A stretch of 64,000 bases of DNA, taken from assembly GCF_000269805.1 (NCBI RefSeq), contig NZ_JH711483.1, positions 1-64,000 on the forward strand. The letters are read 5' to 3'. Under the pieces are notes generated by a model, which did no database searches, had not been told where the DNA came from, and worked only from the letters and a program-made list of their open reading frames with translations. Both the position numbers and the translations under genes were made by a program. Source of the DNA: Actinomyces massiliensis 4401292. Its GTDB lineage: Bacteria > Actinomycetota > Actinomycetes > Actinomycetales > Actinomycetaceae. Positions 55,982-64,000 of this stretch are shown here, in pieces; positions within the stretch are counted from its first letter, which is position 1; the number at the start of each line of letters is the position of its first letter.

Positions 55982-57390
55982 GGTGGGCCCTCTCCGTGCT
56001 GGACCGAGGACTCGCCCACCAGGTCGTATTCCTGGGCGAGGCCGGCCTGGTGCAGCTCCTGGAGCTGCTTGTCCGTTATTGGCACGCCGACGATGTCTGT
56101 GGATTTGGTTCCGTCCCAGTTGTAGCGGTCGGCGGTGTGGACGCGGTAGTCGTACTTGTACGTCCACTCGGGGTTGTCGTCCGACGGCGGGTAGACGGTG
56201 ATGGTGCCGTCCGTAGCGGCTTTGTAATTGCCCGTGGCGTAGAACCAGTTCGGTTGCGTGCTCTGGTTGGTGTACTCCTGACTCCACGCGGTGGTGAAGG
56301 GGTAGGTCATCGGCCCGGTCGCGCCCGATTCCTGCGACTTTGTCACCGCCTGCCCCGCCATTTCCTTAACAGCGTTCTCCGAGTTGCCGGATAGTTGGGG
56401 GAGGTCGGTGAGCATTTTGTCGACGTTCATGCTTTGCGGGTCGCCGGTGTTGCCGAGGTAGTGATGCAGGTTCTCCGCGGCGTCCGGCCACCAGGGGGAG
56501 AATCCATCGGCGGCGAGGGTGGCGGCCTCGTGGTTGGCGTAGTCCCCCAGGGTCGGGCTCCGCTGGGCGTATGGGCCTGATCCCTCGTTGTCGGAGTCGC
56601 CCTGGTACTGCCAGGGCTTCACTCCGGGCATGTCCGCGTGCTCACCGGGAACCCCATCGCCGAGCCAATCATCCTGGTTGTTGGCATCCCCGCCGCCGTT
56701 GTGCTGTCCACCGTTGCGCAGGCGGCCACCGCGAGAGTTACGAGCAGCAGTGTCTCGCCCTTGCTGAGAACGGGTTGGTGCAGGCTGGTTGGGGTTGGGT
56801 GGTGTTGGCGAGGGCCCGGGTTGGGGGTTCGGTGTGGCGATATCGGCCAGGGCGCTGGCGTAGGTCTGATCGACCTCGTTGGCGTGGGTCAGGGTGGTTG
56901 AGACCATTTGCTCGAGTTCGGCGGCCTGCGCCTGGATCTGCTCGGCCGTCAGTCCGGCGAGCCCGGCAGCCGCTCCGGCGCCGGCCCCGCTCGCGCCTGC
57001 CGCCTCGCCCGCGGTCGGGTCGGCGTCTGCGTTGGTGGCGGGGTGTGTGGAGACTGTGCCGTCGGGGTGGAGGGTGATCATGGGGTGGGCGTCGGCATAG
57101 TCGAGGGCGGCCAGGACCTTCTTCTCCACCGCGGCCACGCCCGCGGAGGCCTCGAAGGTGGCTCTGGTCAGGCAGGCGACCTGGTCGTGGAACTCACCAT
57201 GGGATGCGGTGTAGCGGCCCAGGGCGGCGCGCGCCGCATCCACGCCCAGGGCCTGCGAGATGATCTGCGTACCCGCGCATTGCGCATCCTGTTTCAGGTC
57301 GGCCACGGTGGTGCCCACGGATCTCAGCGACTCACCGGCCTCTTCCAGCGGCCCGTGACGCCAGGTGCGTACGTCGGTCCAGGTGACCAT
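55978..57390 (-). CDS. Putative type VII-secreted polymorphic toxin
   Basis: A 470-residue protein without a signal peptide. Residues 1-185 are helical with the look of a WXG100/LXG delivery domain (MVTWTDVRTWRHGPLEEAGESL ... YADAHPMITLHPDGTV). A Pro/Asn/Gln/Gly linker (186-245) leads to a C-terminal domain (about 255-470). The last 115 residues are striking: WFYATGNYKAATDG (382-395), DDNPEWTYKYDYRVHTADRYNWD (404-426), then KSTDIVGVPITDKQLQELHQAGLAQEYDLVGES. Asp/Trp/Tyr-rich motifs such as DRYNWD suggest a catalytic or metal-binding site. Its partners are a small helical protein upstream (3-base gap) and two lipoproteins downstream. Because the candidate immunity proteins are membrane-anchored outside the cytoplasm, an envelope target is inferred. 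Confidence 0.72.
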   Translation of the reverse strand: MVTWTDVRTWRHGPLEEAGESLRSVGTTVADLKQDAQCAGTQIISQALGVDAARAALGRYTASHGEFHDQVACLTRATFEASAGVAAVEKKVLAALDYADAHPMITLHPDGTVSTHPATNADADPTAGEAAGASGAGAGAAAGLAGLTAEQIQAQAAELEQMVSTTLTHANEVDQTYASALADIATPNPQPGPSPTPPNPNQPAPTRSQQGRDTAARNSRGGRLRNGGQHNGGGDANNQDDWLGDGVPGEHADMPGVKPWQYQGDSDNEGSGPYAQRSPTLGDYANHEAATLAADGFSPWWPDAAENLHHYLGNTGDPQSMNVDKMLTDLPQLSGNSENAVKEMAGQAVTKSQESGATGPMTYPFTTAWSQEYTNQSTQPNWFYATGNYKAATDGTITVYPPSDDNPEWTYKYDYRVHTADRYNWDGTKSTDIVGVPITDKQLQELHQAGLAQEYDLVGESSVQHGEGPP

Positions 57391-57393
57391 GGC

Positions 57394-57735
57394 TCAGTCC
57401 AGCCCTTTCGCATGCGCCCAGCCTGTTGCCTGCCCCGCTACTGCGCCGATAGTGGGCGTGGCGGCGGCTACAGCCCCGTCATTGCTGCGGTGAATGGCCA
57501 CCAGATTGCGAACTCCACTGCCCACGCCTCCGTATTGACCGCCCAAAGCGGCCTTGGCCCCGTCCAGGCCGGCAGCAACCGCTCCCACCAGCCCCGAGCT
57601 CACCGATCCGGGCATCGCCGAGGCGGCTCCACTCACCGCCCCAGCGGCATCAAGACCAGTGACTCCATCACGCACCGCATCGATCCGGCCCGCCAAACTT
57701 TCAAGATCACCATGAACAATACGGATATCCGCCAC
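57394..57735 (-). CDS. Small helical WXG-like partner of the toxin
   Basis: A 113-residue Ala/Gly-rich helical protein (VHGDLESLAGRIDAVRDGV ... GVRNLVAIHRSNDGAVAAA), the size and position of the small chaperone-like partners (Lap, or WXG100-like) encoded before LXG toxins. GTG 57735 is chosen because GAGGAGG lies 6 bases upstream on the minus strand; a longer upstream frame has no such site. The effector start follows its stop after 3 bases. Confidence 0.68.
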   Translation of the reverse strand: MADIRIVHGDLESLAGRIDAVRDGVTGLDAAGAVSGAASAMPGSVSSGLVGAVAAGLDGAKAALGGQYGGVGSGVRNLVAIHRSNDGAVAAATPTIGAVAGQATGWAHAKGLD

Positions 57736-57956
57736 TGCGGACCTCCTCGCATAGGGAAACAGGGAAAAATGCACAAGAAAATTGGGAACATCAGGCGTCA
57801 AACATGTGCTCATTGACAGGTAAATGATGCCGTTTTCGTCTCCCGCCTGTCCATGCTCGCATCACAGAATGAGACAGGCGAGGCCGGTCGTCACCGCGGC
57901 GCCACGCCCACGGCTGCCCGGGCCATCTCGCACCTCTTCCTCCAGAACCAATCATC

Positions 57957-57969
57957 TAGGGTTGGGCCC
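57957..57969 (+). promoter_or_regulatory. leaderless promoter of ilvA
   Basis: TAGGGT (57957-57962), 7 bases, GTG at 57970. This supports the start MNEPVTAAPW over the in-frame upstream ATG at 57853. Confidence 0.6.
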
Positions 57970-59523
57970 GTGAATGAGCCCGTCACCGCTGCCCCCTGGG
58001 ATTCCGCCCAGTATTTGCGCGCCATCCTGCGCGCCCCCGTCTATGAGGCCGCCGAGCACACGCCCCTGCAGGAGATGCCCGCCCTGTCCGCGCGCCTCGG
58101 CAGCACCGTGGAGGTCAAGCGCGAGGACCTCCAGGCAGTCCACTCCTTCAAGATCCGCGGCGCCTACAACGCCATGCGCTCCCTGACCGAAACCCAGCGC
58201 GCCCGCGGCGTGGTGACCGCCTCGGCGGGCAACCACGCCCAGGGAGTCGCGCGCAGCGCCGCGATCCTGGGTATCCGGGCCACTATCGTCATGCCCACCG
58301 TCACCCCGCGCATCAAGGTCGACGCCGTGCGCTCGCTGGGGGGAGAGGTCCGCCTGGTCGGAGAGAACTTCGACGCCGCCAAGGCCGAGGCCCAGCGCCT
58401 GTCCACCGCCGAGGGGCTGACCTTCATCGCCCCGTTCGACGACCCGCGGGTGATCGCCGGTCAGGGCACCATCGGGCTGGAGATGATTCAGCAGGACGCC
58501 GAGCTCGACCGCGTCTTCGTGCCCGTGGGCGGCGGCGGTCTGGCTGCGGGGATCGCCGTCCTGATCAAGCAGCTCATGCCCGATGTCGCCGTCATCGGCG
58601 TCGAGCACGAGGAGTCCGCCTGCCTGGCGACAGCTCTCGACGCCTCCGGGCCGGTCACTCTCGAGCGCGTCGGCCTGTTCGCCGAGGGCGTCGCCGTGCG
58701 CCGGATCGGCGATGAGACCTTCCGCCTGTGCTCGGCCCTCCTCGACGACGTCATCACCGTCTCCTCCGACGAGACCTCCGCCGCCGTGCGCGACCTCTTC
58801 GAGGATCTGCGCGCCGTGCCCGAGCCCAGCGGCGCCATCGCCCTGGCGGGTCTGAAGAAGTACGTCGCCGCCCACCGCCTGGAGGGGGAGCGACTGGCCT
58901 GCGTGCTCTCGGGGGCGAACCTCAACTTCCACCAGTTGCGCTACATCTCCGAGCGCAGCGAGATCGGCGAGCAGCGCGAGGCGATCCTCGGCGTGACCAT
59001 TCCCGAGGTCCAGGGGGAGTTCCTCCGCTTCGCCTCGGTGCTGGGCGGGCGGGCCGTCACCGAGTTCAACTACCGGGTCTCCGCCTCGGCCCCTCCCGGG
59101 TCGCCGGCGCGCATCTTCGTGGGTGTGCGGCTCACCCGTGGGCGCGAGGAGCGCGCTGAGATCGTGCGCGACCTGGAGGCCGTGGGCTACAGCGTCGTCG
59201 ACCTGACCGACGACGAGCTCGCCAAGGTCCATGTGCGCTCCATGATCGGCGGACGCGCCCCCAAGGGGCTGGCCGAACGGCTCTTCAGCGTTGCGTTCCC
59301 CGAGGCCCCCGGTGCGCTCATGCGCTTCCTGGAGGTGCTCGGCACCCGCTGGAATGTCACGCTGTTCCACTACCGCACCGATGGCGCCGACTACGGGCGC
59401 ATCCTGACGGCTTTCGAGGCGGGCCCCGACGACCGCGAGCTCACCGAGCATATGGACCGCCTCGGATATGCCTACCACGAGGAGACCGACGACCCCTCGG
59501 CCCGTTTCTTCCTCGCACGGTGA
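57970..59523 (+). CDS. ilvA: Threonine dehydratase, biosynthetic
   Basis: A 517-residue PLP enzyme converting threonine to 2-oxobutanoate, the first step to isoleucine. The PLP lysine lies in VHSFKIRGAYNAM (about residue 62), the phosphate loop is VPVGGGGLAAGI, and ASAGNHAQG is present. The C-terminal 190 residues hold two ACT-like regulatory units (EVQGEFLRFASVLGG ... and PEAPGALMRFLEVLG ...), so feedback inhibition by isoleucine is expected, unlike catabolic TdcB. Start as set by the TAGGGT box. Confidence 0.95.
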   Translation: MNEPVTAAPWDSAQYLRAILRAPVYEAAEHTPLQEMPALSARLGSTVEVKREDLQAVHSFKIRGAYNAMRSLTETQRARGVVTASAGNHAQGVARSAAILGIRATIVMPTVTPRIKVDAVRSLGGEVRLVGENFDAAKAEAQRLSTAEGLTFIAPFDDPRVIAGQGTIGLEMIQQDAELDRVFVPVGGGGLAAGIAVLIKQLMPDVAVIGVEHEESACLATALDASGPVTLERVGLFAEGVAVRRIGDETFRLCSALLDDVITVSSDETSAAVRDLFEDLRAVPEPSGAIALAGLKKYVAAHRLEGERLACVLSGANLNFHQLRYISERSEIGEQREAILGVTIPEVQGEFLRFASVLGGRAVTEFNYRVSASAPPGSPARIFVGVRLTRGREERAEIVRDLEAVGYSVVDLTDDELAKVHVRSMIGGRAPKGLAERLFSVAFPEAPGALMRFLEVLGTRWNVTLFHYRTDGADYGRILTAFEAGPDDRELTEHMDRLGYAYHEETDDPSARFFLAR

Positions 59524-59746
59524 GTGTCCTGGTGTCGGCGCCGCTGCTCGCTCCGCCCCCTTCGCCGCCTTCGAGTGCTCGCGGGGACGTTCCGGGGATG
59601 GTGGGGCGCCGGCCGCATCGTCCATGTGAGACGATTCATCGACATGTAGCGCGCCTTCATGGGACTGAGGGCCTAATGTAATTCACAAGTCAATAACCGG
59701 TGTGCCGCTCGCGCGACCGGTCCCGCATCGATTCCTTGGAGGAACC

Positions 59747-60301
59747 ATGACCCGTCTTGCCGTCATCACCGGCTCTGTCCGTCCCAACCGCGTCGGCTCC
59801 GGCGTCGCCCGCTGGGTCGCCGAGAAGGCGAGCACCGTCGAGGGGGTCGAGGCCGAGGTCCTCGAGCTCGCCGACTTCGATCTTCCGGTCTTCGCCGAGG
59901 AAGTGCCCCCGATGATGGCCGCCCCGAAGGACCCGGCCTCTGTGGCGTGGAACGAGGCCCTGGCCCGCTTCGACGCCTACATCTTCGTCACCCCCGAGTA
60001 CAACCGCTCCGTTCCGGGCGCCCTGAAGAACGCGATCGACTTCATCGTCCCGTCCGTGCTCGCGAACAAGGCCGTCGGCCTGGTCGGTTACTCCTACCAT
60101 GGTGGGCTGCGTGCGATCGAGCATCTGCGGGGCGTCCTGGTCAACTTCACCACCGGCGTCGTGGGGAATCAGGTCACCCTGTCCATGGCCACCGACTTCG
60201 ACAAGGGCGCCTTCACGCCCGCGGCCTACCACGACGGCGAGGTTCCCGCGATGGTGGAGGCCATCGTCAATCAGGATCGGGCGCTCGCCGCCCTGCGCTG
60301 A
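59747..60301 (+). CDS. NADPH-dependent FMN reductase family protein
   Basis: A 184-residue flavodoxin-like reductase. FMN phosphate loop GSVRPNRVGSGVARWV near residue 8, then the family block FVTPEYNRSVPGALKNAIDF, and VGLVGYSYHGGLRAIEHLRGVL. GGAGGAACC directly precedes ATG 59747. Stand-alone gene; electron acceptor unknown (quinones, azo dyes or chromate in relatives). Confidence 0.9.
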   Translation: MTRLAVITGSVRPNRVGSGVARWVAEKASTVEGVEAEVLELADFDLPVFAEEVPPMMAAPKDPASVAWNEALARFDAYIFVTPEYNRSVPGALKNAIDFIVPSVLANKAVGLVGYSYHGGLRAIEHLRGVLVNFTTGVVGNQVTLSMATDFDKGAFTPAAYHDGEVPAMVEAIVNQDRALAALR

Positions 60302-60418
60302 GCGCTTGGACGCTCTCCGGCAGGGCGGCCTCCGGCCCGCTCTTCCGGGAGGCGTCGCCGGTGCGGCGGCAGCCCGGAAGGTCCGGCAGGCCCGGAAGGC
60401 GGGGCGACCGCCTCGGTC

Positions 60419-62248
60419 TCAGGCCAGGTCGAGACTCCGGTAGCGGTTGACCGCACCGGCGACGTCCACCATGCGCGGGCGCACGAAGAAGGCCGGGCGC
60501 TCATGGGCCCCGGCCAGTGCGTCCAGCCCCTCGTCGTTCAGCAGCGCGTCCAGGTCCTCCAGGCACTGCGCCAGTGGGGAGACCCCGTCGAAGCGCTGCT
60601 CCAGCAGGGCTCGCAATGCGTGGGCGATCGCCTCGGTCTGCCCGGGGTCCACGATGCCGGACACGTCGGCGACGTCGATCTCCTCGCGGTCCAGCTGAAT
60701 CTGGTCCAGGCCGCGCGAGCGCGTGCGGATCGGCCCGCGCCGCTCGCGCGGGGGCGAGGGCAGCGGCCTGCGCGGATTCGCCGTCGGCCATTGCGGCAGG
60801 GCAGTGGTCTTACGCGGCTGGGAGGCCACGACGGCGGCTGCCTGCTCGGTGGCGTCGTGCAGCTCGTAGGAGTCCATGAGCAGGACCCGATCGGCCACAT
60901 CCAGGTAGTCGCCCGAGCCTCCCATCACCATGACTGTGGAGACGCCGGCGGCCGCCAGCGCCCCGATGCGGTCGACGAAAGGTGTGATCGGTTCGCGCTC
61001 ATCAGCCACGAGAGTGCGCATGCGGGCGTCGCGGATGAGCAGATTGGTCGCCGAGGTGTCCTCGTCCAGCAGCAGGGCGGTCGCTCCCGCCTCGATCGCC
61101 TCAATGATCGAGGCGGCCTGCGAGGTTGAGCCCGAGGCGTTCTTGGAGGTGAAGGCCGCGGTGTCCCGCCCGCCCGGCAGATGCGAGATGAAGGGCGACA
61201 GGTCGACGCCGGTGACCGCCCGACCGTCCGCGGCGCGCACCTTGACCGCGTCGGGCACGGTGGCCACCAGCTCGCGACCGTCCCCGGGCACATGCGGGTA
61301 GACGCCCCGCTCCACAGCATTCAGCAGTGTTGATTTGCCGTGGTAGCCCCCGCCCACGATGACGGTGACCCCCGCCCCGATGACGGTGCCGCGTACCCGT
61401 CCGGCATGCGGCAGGACGACGTCGGCGGCCAGCGACTCCGGGGCCTGCAGAGGCACGGCGCCCGAGCGCATGGGCTCGTCGCTCACTCCTGAGCGACGCG
61501 GCAGCAGAGCGCCGTCGGCGAGGAAGGAGACCCAGCCGTTGGAGCGGACGGCATCGGTCAGTGCTCGATGGTCCTCGAGTGCGGACACGTGGGCGAGCAG
61601 CCGCTCGGCCCGCTCGCCGGTCAGGTCCAGGGCGGCGTCGAGCGCGCGGGGCAGGTCGCGCGAGACGATGCGGGCGGCCTCGTGGCCCTGGATGGAGCGG
61701 CCGCGCGCGGGCAGCGCCATGCGGGCGCGCACCTGAAGCGTCCAGTCTCCCGATGACGTCCCGTCCTCTGGTCCCTCGGGCAGGACGACGACGGCGGAGC
61801 GCTCCAGGATCTCCTGACCCGGAGCGGCGATGGACAGGTTGGTGCCCTTGAAGCCCGCATGCAGCTCGCGCGTGAGGAAGTCTCGCACCGCCAGACGGCG
61901 ATCCTCGGTCGCCAGGAGCTCGCGATCCTCCAGGATTTCCAGGCCGGGCAGGTCGGCCGGGATCTCCAGGCGGATGCGAGTCGGAGGGGCGTAGGGGTCG
62001 GGCTGGACGCGGTCGACATGCAGCACCCAGCCGTCGGGCGCCTCGTAGCGGCCCACGATCGCCTTGTACGCCGCGTAGGAGCGGTCATCCAGAGCGTGAA
62101 GGTGTCCCACGAGGTCAGACAGGGAGCCATCGCGCGGCTCGTCGTCGTAGACCCGACGCGCTCGGCCCCCGCGCCTGTCGCCGGAGCGTCCTCCATAGCG
62201 TCTGCGGGAGCCGTCCCGACGGGTCCGACCGTATCCGTTGTCACTCAT
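60419..62248 (-). CDS. Predicted ABC-class P-loop ATPase
   Basis: A 609-residue soluble protein of the family annotated as predicted ATPase of the ABC class (PF09818). It starts with a Gly/Arg/Asp-rich tail of about 40 residues. Core: Walker A GGGYHGKSTLLNAVERGVYPHVPGDGRE (about 295), SPFISHLPGG, the ABC-like FTSKNASGSTSQAASIIEAIEAGATALLLDEDTSATNLLIRD, and VMVMGGSGDYLDVADRVLLMDSYEL. No membrane helices and no known substrate. ATG 62248 (MSDNGYGRTRR) is preferred; GTG 62266 is possible. Confidence 0.88.
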   Translation of the reverse strand: MSDNGYGRTRRDGSRRRYGGRSGDRRGGRARRVYDDEPRDGSLSDLVGHLHALDDRSYAAYKAIVGRYEAPDGWVLHVDRVQPDPYAPPTRIRLEIPADLPGLEILEDRELLATEDRRLAVRDFLTRELHAGFKGTNLSIAAPGQEILERSAVVVLPEGPEDGTSSGDWTLQVRARMALPARGRSIQGHEAARIVSRDLPRALDAALDLTGERAERLLAHVSALEDHRALTDAVRSNGWVSFLADGALLPRRSGVSDEPMRSGAVPLQAPESLAADVVLPHAGRVRGTVIGAGVTVIVGGGYHGKSTLLNAVERGVYPHVPGDGRELVATVPDAVKVRAADGRAVTGVDLSPFISHLPGGRDTAAFTSKNASGSTSQAASIIEAIEAGATALLLDEDTSATNLLIRDARMRTLVADEREPITPFVDRIGALAAAGVSTVMVMGGSGDYLDVADRVLLMDSYELHDATEQAAAVVASQPRKTTALPQWPTANPRRPLPSPPRERRGPIRTRSRGLDQIQLDREEIDVADVSGIVDPGQTEAIAHALRALLEQRFDGVSPLAQCLEDLDALLNDEGLDALAGAHERPAFFVRPRMVDVAGAVNRYRSLDLA

Positions 62249-62287
62249 GCCCCGATCTTGGCACACCCCGGCCCTCTGCTCTTCACC

Positions 62288-62358
62288 GAGATCGGTCGCA
62301 ACCCGCGTCGAGATCGGTCCGGTTCCGCGTCGAGATCGGTCGTATTCCTTCCGCGTCG
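62288..62358. repeat. 22-bp tandem repeat array, locus 3
   Basis: GAGATCGGTC starts at 62288, 62310 and 62332, exactly 22 bases apart; the final unit is 4 bases longer. Same orientation as locus 1. It lies between lysG and the ATPase gene. Confidence 0.82.
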
Positions 62359-62383
62359 AGCGGCACTGGTGCCGTATCTGTAT

Positions 62384-63286
62384 CTATGTCGATTCGCGAC
62401 ATTGATCTGGGCATGCCCGACGCACTGCCGTCGTGAGCCGATCCAGGCTCGCCGAGGCGATCGACCAGCGGTGCCAGAACAGCGTGCGATCCAGCCCTGC
62501 CAGCCCGGGCACGGCGACAAGTCCCGGATGATCGGCCAGTTGGCCGGCGGGCAGCATGCCCCAGCCCAGGCCCGCCTCGATGGCCGCGGCGAACCCTGCT
62601 GCCGTGGGGACGATGGCGCGCGGTGCGGTGGCGGGCAGGCCCGCTGCGCGCAGAGCGAGGTCCTGCAGGTCGTCGTCGGCGTCGAAGCGGACCACTGGCA
62701 GTGAGGAGGCCGTGACGCCGCCGGTGAGGAGGCCGGGCGCAATGACGGGGGAGTAGGAGACGGCTCCCAGGCGCTCCACTCGGCAGCCGGCCACGCGCGT
62801 GCCCGACGAGGACACGGCGCACATGACCTGGCCCGATCTCAGCAGCTCGGCGGTGTTGTTCTCGTCGGCCACGACCAGTCGGAGTCGGCAGTTCCATTCG
62901 GCGGCCTCGCGCAAGATCGCGGGGAACCAGGTGGCCAAGGAGTCGGCGTTGATGGCCACCGACAGCTCGATCTCCGTGGGACCCCTGGCTCCGACGGCGG
63001 CATGCGCTTCGGTCGGGTCATCGAGTGCGAGCTCAACCGCCATCTCTGCGGCGAGGAGTGCCTGCTGGCGGGCGTAGCGCAGTACCACTTCGCCGTCGGG
63101 CGTTGGTGCGGACGGTGAGCCGCGTTGCACGACGACGCGGCCGAGTGCGGACTCCAGGGCTCGGATCCGCTGACTGACCGCCGAGGTTGAAACCCCGAGA
63201 CGACGGGCCGCCGCCTCGAAGGTACCGGTATCGGTGATGGCTTCTAGTGCAGCGAGCTGATCCGGATGCATGAAGGATGGCTTCAC
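62384..63286 (-). CDS. lysG: LysG/ArgP-type LysR regulator
   Basis: A 300-residue LysR regulator. Helix-turn-helix: LAALEAITDTGTFEAAARRLGVSTSAVSQRIRALESALGRVVVQR. Effector domain follows the LysG/ArgP pattern (LSVAINADSLATWFPAIL, GCRVERLGAVSYSPVI). Divergent from lysE, as in Corynebacterium glutamicum, where LysG with bound lysine or arginine activates lysE. GTG 63286 is chosen from a TATTCT box 7 bases upstream; ATG 63271 is the alternative. Confidence 0.92.
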   Translation of the reverse strand: MKPSFMHPDQLAALEAITDTGTFEAAARRLGVSTSAVSQRIRALESALGRVVVQRGSPSAPTPDGEVVLRYARQQALLAAEMAVELALDDPTEAHAAVGARGPTEIELSVAINADSLATWFPAILREAAEWNCRLRLVVADENNTAELLRSGQVMCAVSSSGTRVAGCRVERLGAVSYSPVIAPGLLTGGVTASSLPVVRFDADDDLQDLALRAAGLPATAPRAIVPTAAGFAAAIEAGLGWGMLPAGQLADHPGLVAVPGLAGLDRTLFWHRWSIASASLDRLTTAVRRACPDQCREST

Positions 63287-63299
63287 GGCATGAAGAATA
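63287..63299 (-). promoter_or_regulatory. leaderless promoter of lysG
   Basis: Minus-strand TATTCT (63294-63299), 7 bases, GTG at 63286. Its -35 zone overlaps that of the lysE promoter. Confidence 0.55.
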
Positions 63300-63329
63300 T
63301 CGCGCTGGCCTTCAAAAAGGCGTCGTCAC

Positions 63330-63341
63330 TAGCCTCGGCGC
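63330..63341 (+). promoter_or_regulatory. leaderless promoter of lysE
   Basis: TAGCCT (63330-63335), 6 bases, ATG at 63342. LysG would be expected to bind in the 30 bases to its left. Confidence 0.5.
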
Positions 63342-64000
63342 ATGATCATCGCACTGACTTCTTCGGCCACTGTCCATCCTGCCGCTGTATCCGCTACATC
63401 CGCTGTATCCATGCCGCTCAGCATGACTCCCGCGCTGACCGGTTTCGGCACCGGACTTGGACTTATCGTCGCCATTGGGGCGCAGAACGCCTGGGTGCTG
63501 CGGCAGGGGGTGCGCCGCGAGCACATCGGTCTGGTTATCGCGATCTGTGCCCTCAGTGACCTCGTGCTGATCTGCGTGGGAACCGGGGCGATTCGCCTTG
63601 TGACCGGCCTGGCCCCCTGGGTGCTCGAGGTGCTGCGCTGGGGCGGGGTGGTCTACCTGACAGCTTTCGCCCTGTCCTCATTCCGTTCTGCGCTGCGTCC
63701 TGGTGCCCTGGAGGAGTCGGCGGCGCGCCCGGCCGCGTCGGTCGCAGCGACGACACTGGCGCTGACCTGGCTCAACCCGCACGTCTACCTCGACACCGTC
63801 CTCATGCTCGGCACGGTGACCAACGACTTCGGACCGGCGCGATGGTGGGCGGCGGCCGGTGCCTGCGCGGCCTCCATCGTCTGGTTCACCGGGCTCGGTC
63901 TGGGCGCACGGGCCCTGTCGCGGCCGCTGTCGAGTCCGAGGACGTGGCGAGTGGTGGATGTGCTCGTCGGCTGCGTCATGCTCGGGGTCGCGGTGCACCT
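63342..64000 (+). CDS. lysE: LysE-family amino-acid exporter (3' end beyond window)
   Basis: An open frame of 219 codons that runs off the window. After about 28 Ser/Thr/Ala-rich residues comes the LysE start TPALTGFGTGLGLIVAIGAQNAWVLRQGVRREHIG. Further helices follow (LVIAICALSDLVLICVGTGAI, GGVVYLTAFALSSFRSAL), then the family motif LTWLNPHVYLDTVLMLGTV and WFTGLGLGARALS. It exports lysine and arginine when the cell has an excess. The frame is still open at base 64000; a few residues are probably missing. Confidence 0.9.
   Translation, partial: MIIALTSSATVHPAAVSATSAVSMPLSMTPALTGFGTGLGLIVAIGAQNAWVLRQGVRREHIGLVIAICALSDLVLICVGTGAIRLVTGLAPWVLEVLRWGGVVYLTAFALSSFRSALRPGALEESAARPAASVAATTLALTWLNPHVYLDTVLMLGTVTNDFGPARWWAAAGACAASIVWFTGLGLGARALSRPLSSPRTWRVVDVLVGCVMLGVAVH

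Overview
The window is high-GC actinobacterial chromosomal DNA, most likely from the Actinomycetaceae (Actinomyces or a close relative). Three things point there: start codons sitting 6-7 bases behind TAnnnT promoter boxes (leaderless mRNAs), two secreted proteins ending in LAxTG sortase motifs, and a backbone of housekeeping genes in nearly the order of the Mycobacterium tuberculosis Rv1002c-Rv1026 locus. That backbone is pmt, rsmI, metG, tatD, an Rpf-like G5 protein, rsmA, ispE, an ABC-F ATPase, a TetR gene, glmU, prs, mfd, a SurA-like lipoprotein gene, eno, ftsB, a DUF501 gene, ppx, rplY and pth. The species is inferred, not proven.

Layout. 1-13.6 kb: protein O-mannosylation, translation and rRNA modification, NAD salvage, a paralogous pair of membrane proteins, methionyl-tRNA synthetase, a cell-wall lytic protein, isoprenoid synthesis and an ABC-F ATPase. 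13.6-15.7 kb: a repeat-rich stretch with an orphan tyrosine-phosphatase-like gene, a TetR gene and tRNA-Gln. 15.8-24.5 kb: glmU (short form), prs, a large LASTG surface protein and mfd. 24.9-34.9 kb: an accessory block (ArsR/SRPBCC/TfoX operon, lipoprotein, BASS permease, TetR/DoxX) ending in a decaying ABC-exporter locus whose regulator is frameshifted and whose permease is broken by an insertion sequence and a nonsense codon. 34.9-43.1 kb: return to the backbone (eno to pth) with aroD and a lipoprotein. 43.2-47.6 kb: a two-component system with an ABC-2 transporter. 48-54.7 kb: BAX-inhibitor-like protein, FKBP, a LAKTG wall protein, YjdF with a long structured leader, and ilvD. 54.9-57.7 kb: a probable type VII-secreted toxin cassette with two lipoprotein immunity paralogues. 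58-64 kb: ilvA, an FMN reductase, an ABC-class ATPase, and the divergent lysG/lysE lysine-arginine export pair (lysE runs off the end).

Three dispersed repeat families fill the intergenic space: (a) long, nearly perfect palindromes of 55-77 bp whose arms differ between copies but stay complementary; (b) 111-122-bp MITE-like elements bounded by TGTCCAAAACGGAG inverted ends; (c) arrays of a 22-bp unit containing GAGATCGGTC. No transposase or RAYT in the window obviously serves (a) or (b).

The most promising possibly undescribed system is the toxin cassette at 54866-57735: a small helical partner, a WXG/LXG-like effector with an Asp/Trp/Tyr-rich C-terminal domain, and two mosaic immunity lipoproteins. 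The envelope location of the immunity proteins suggests an extracytoplasmic target.
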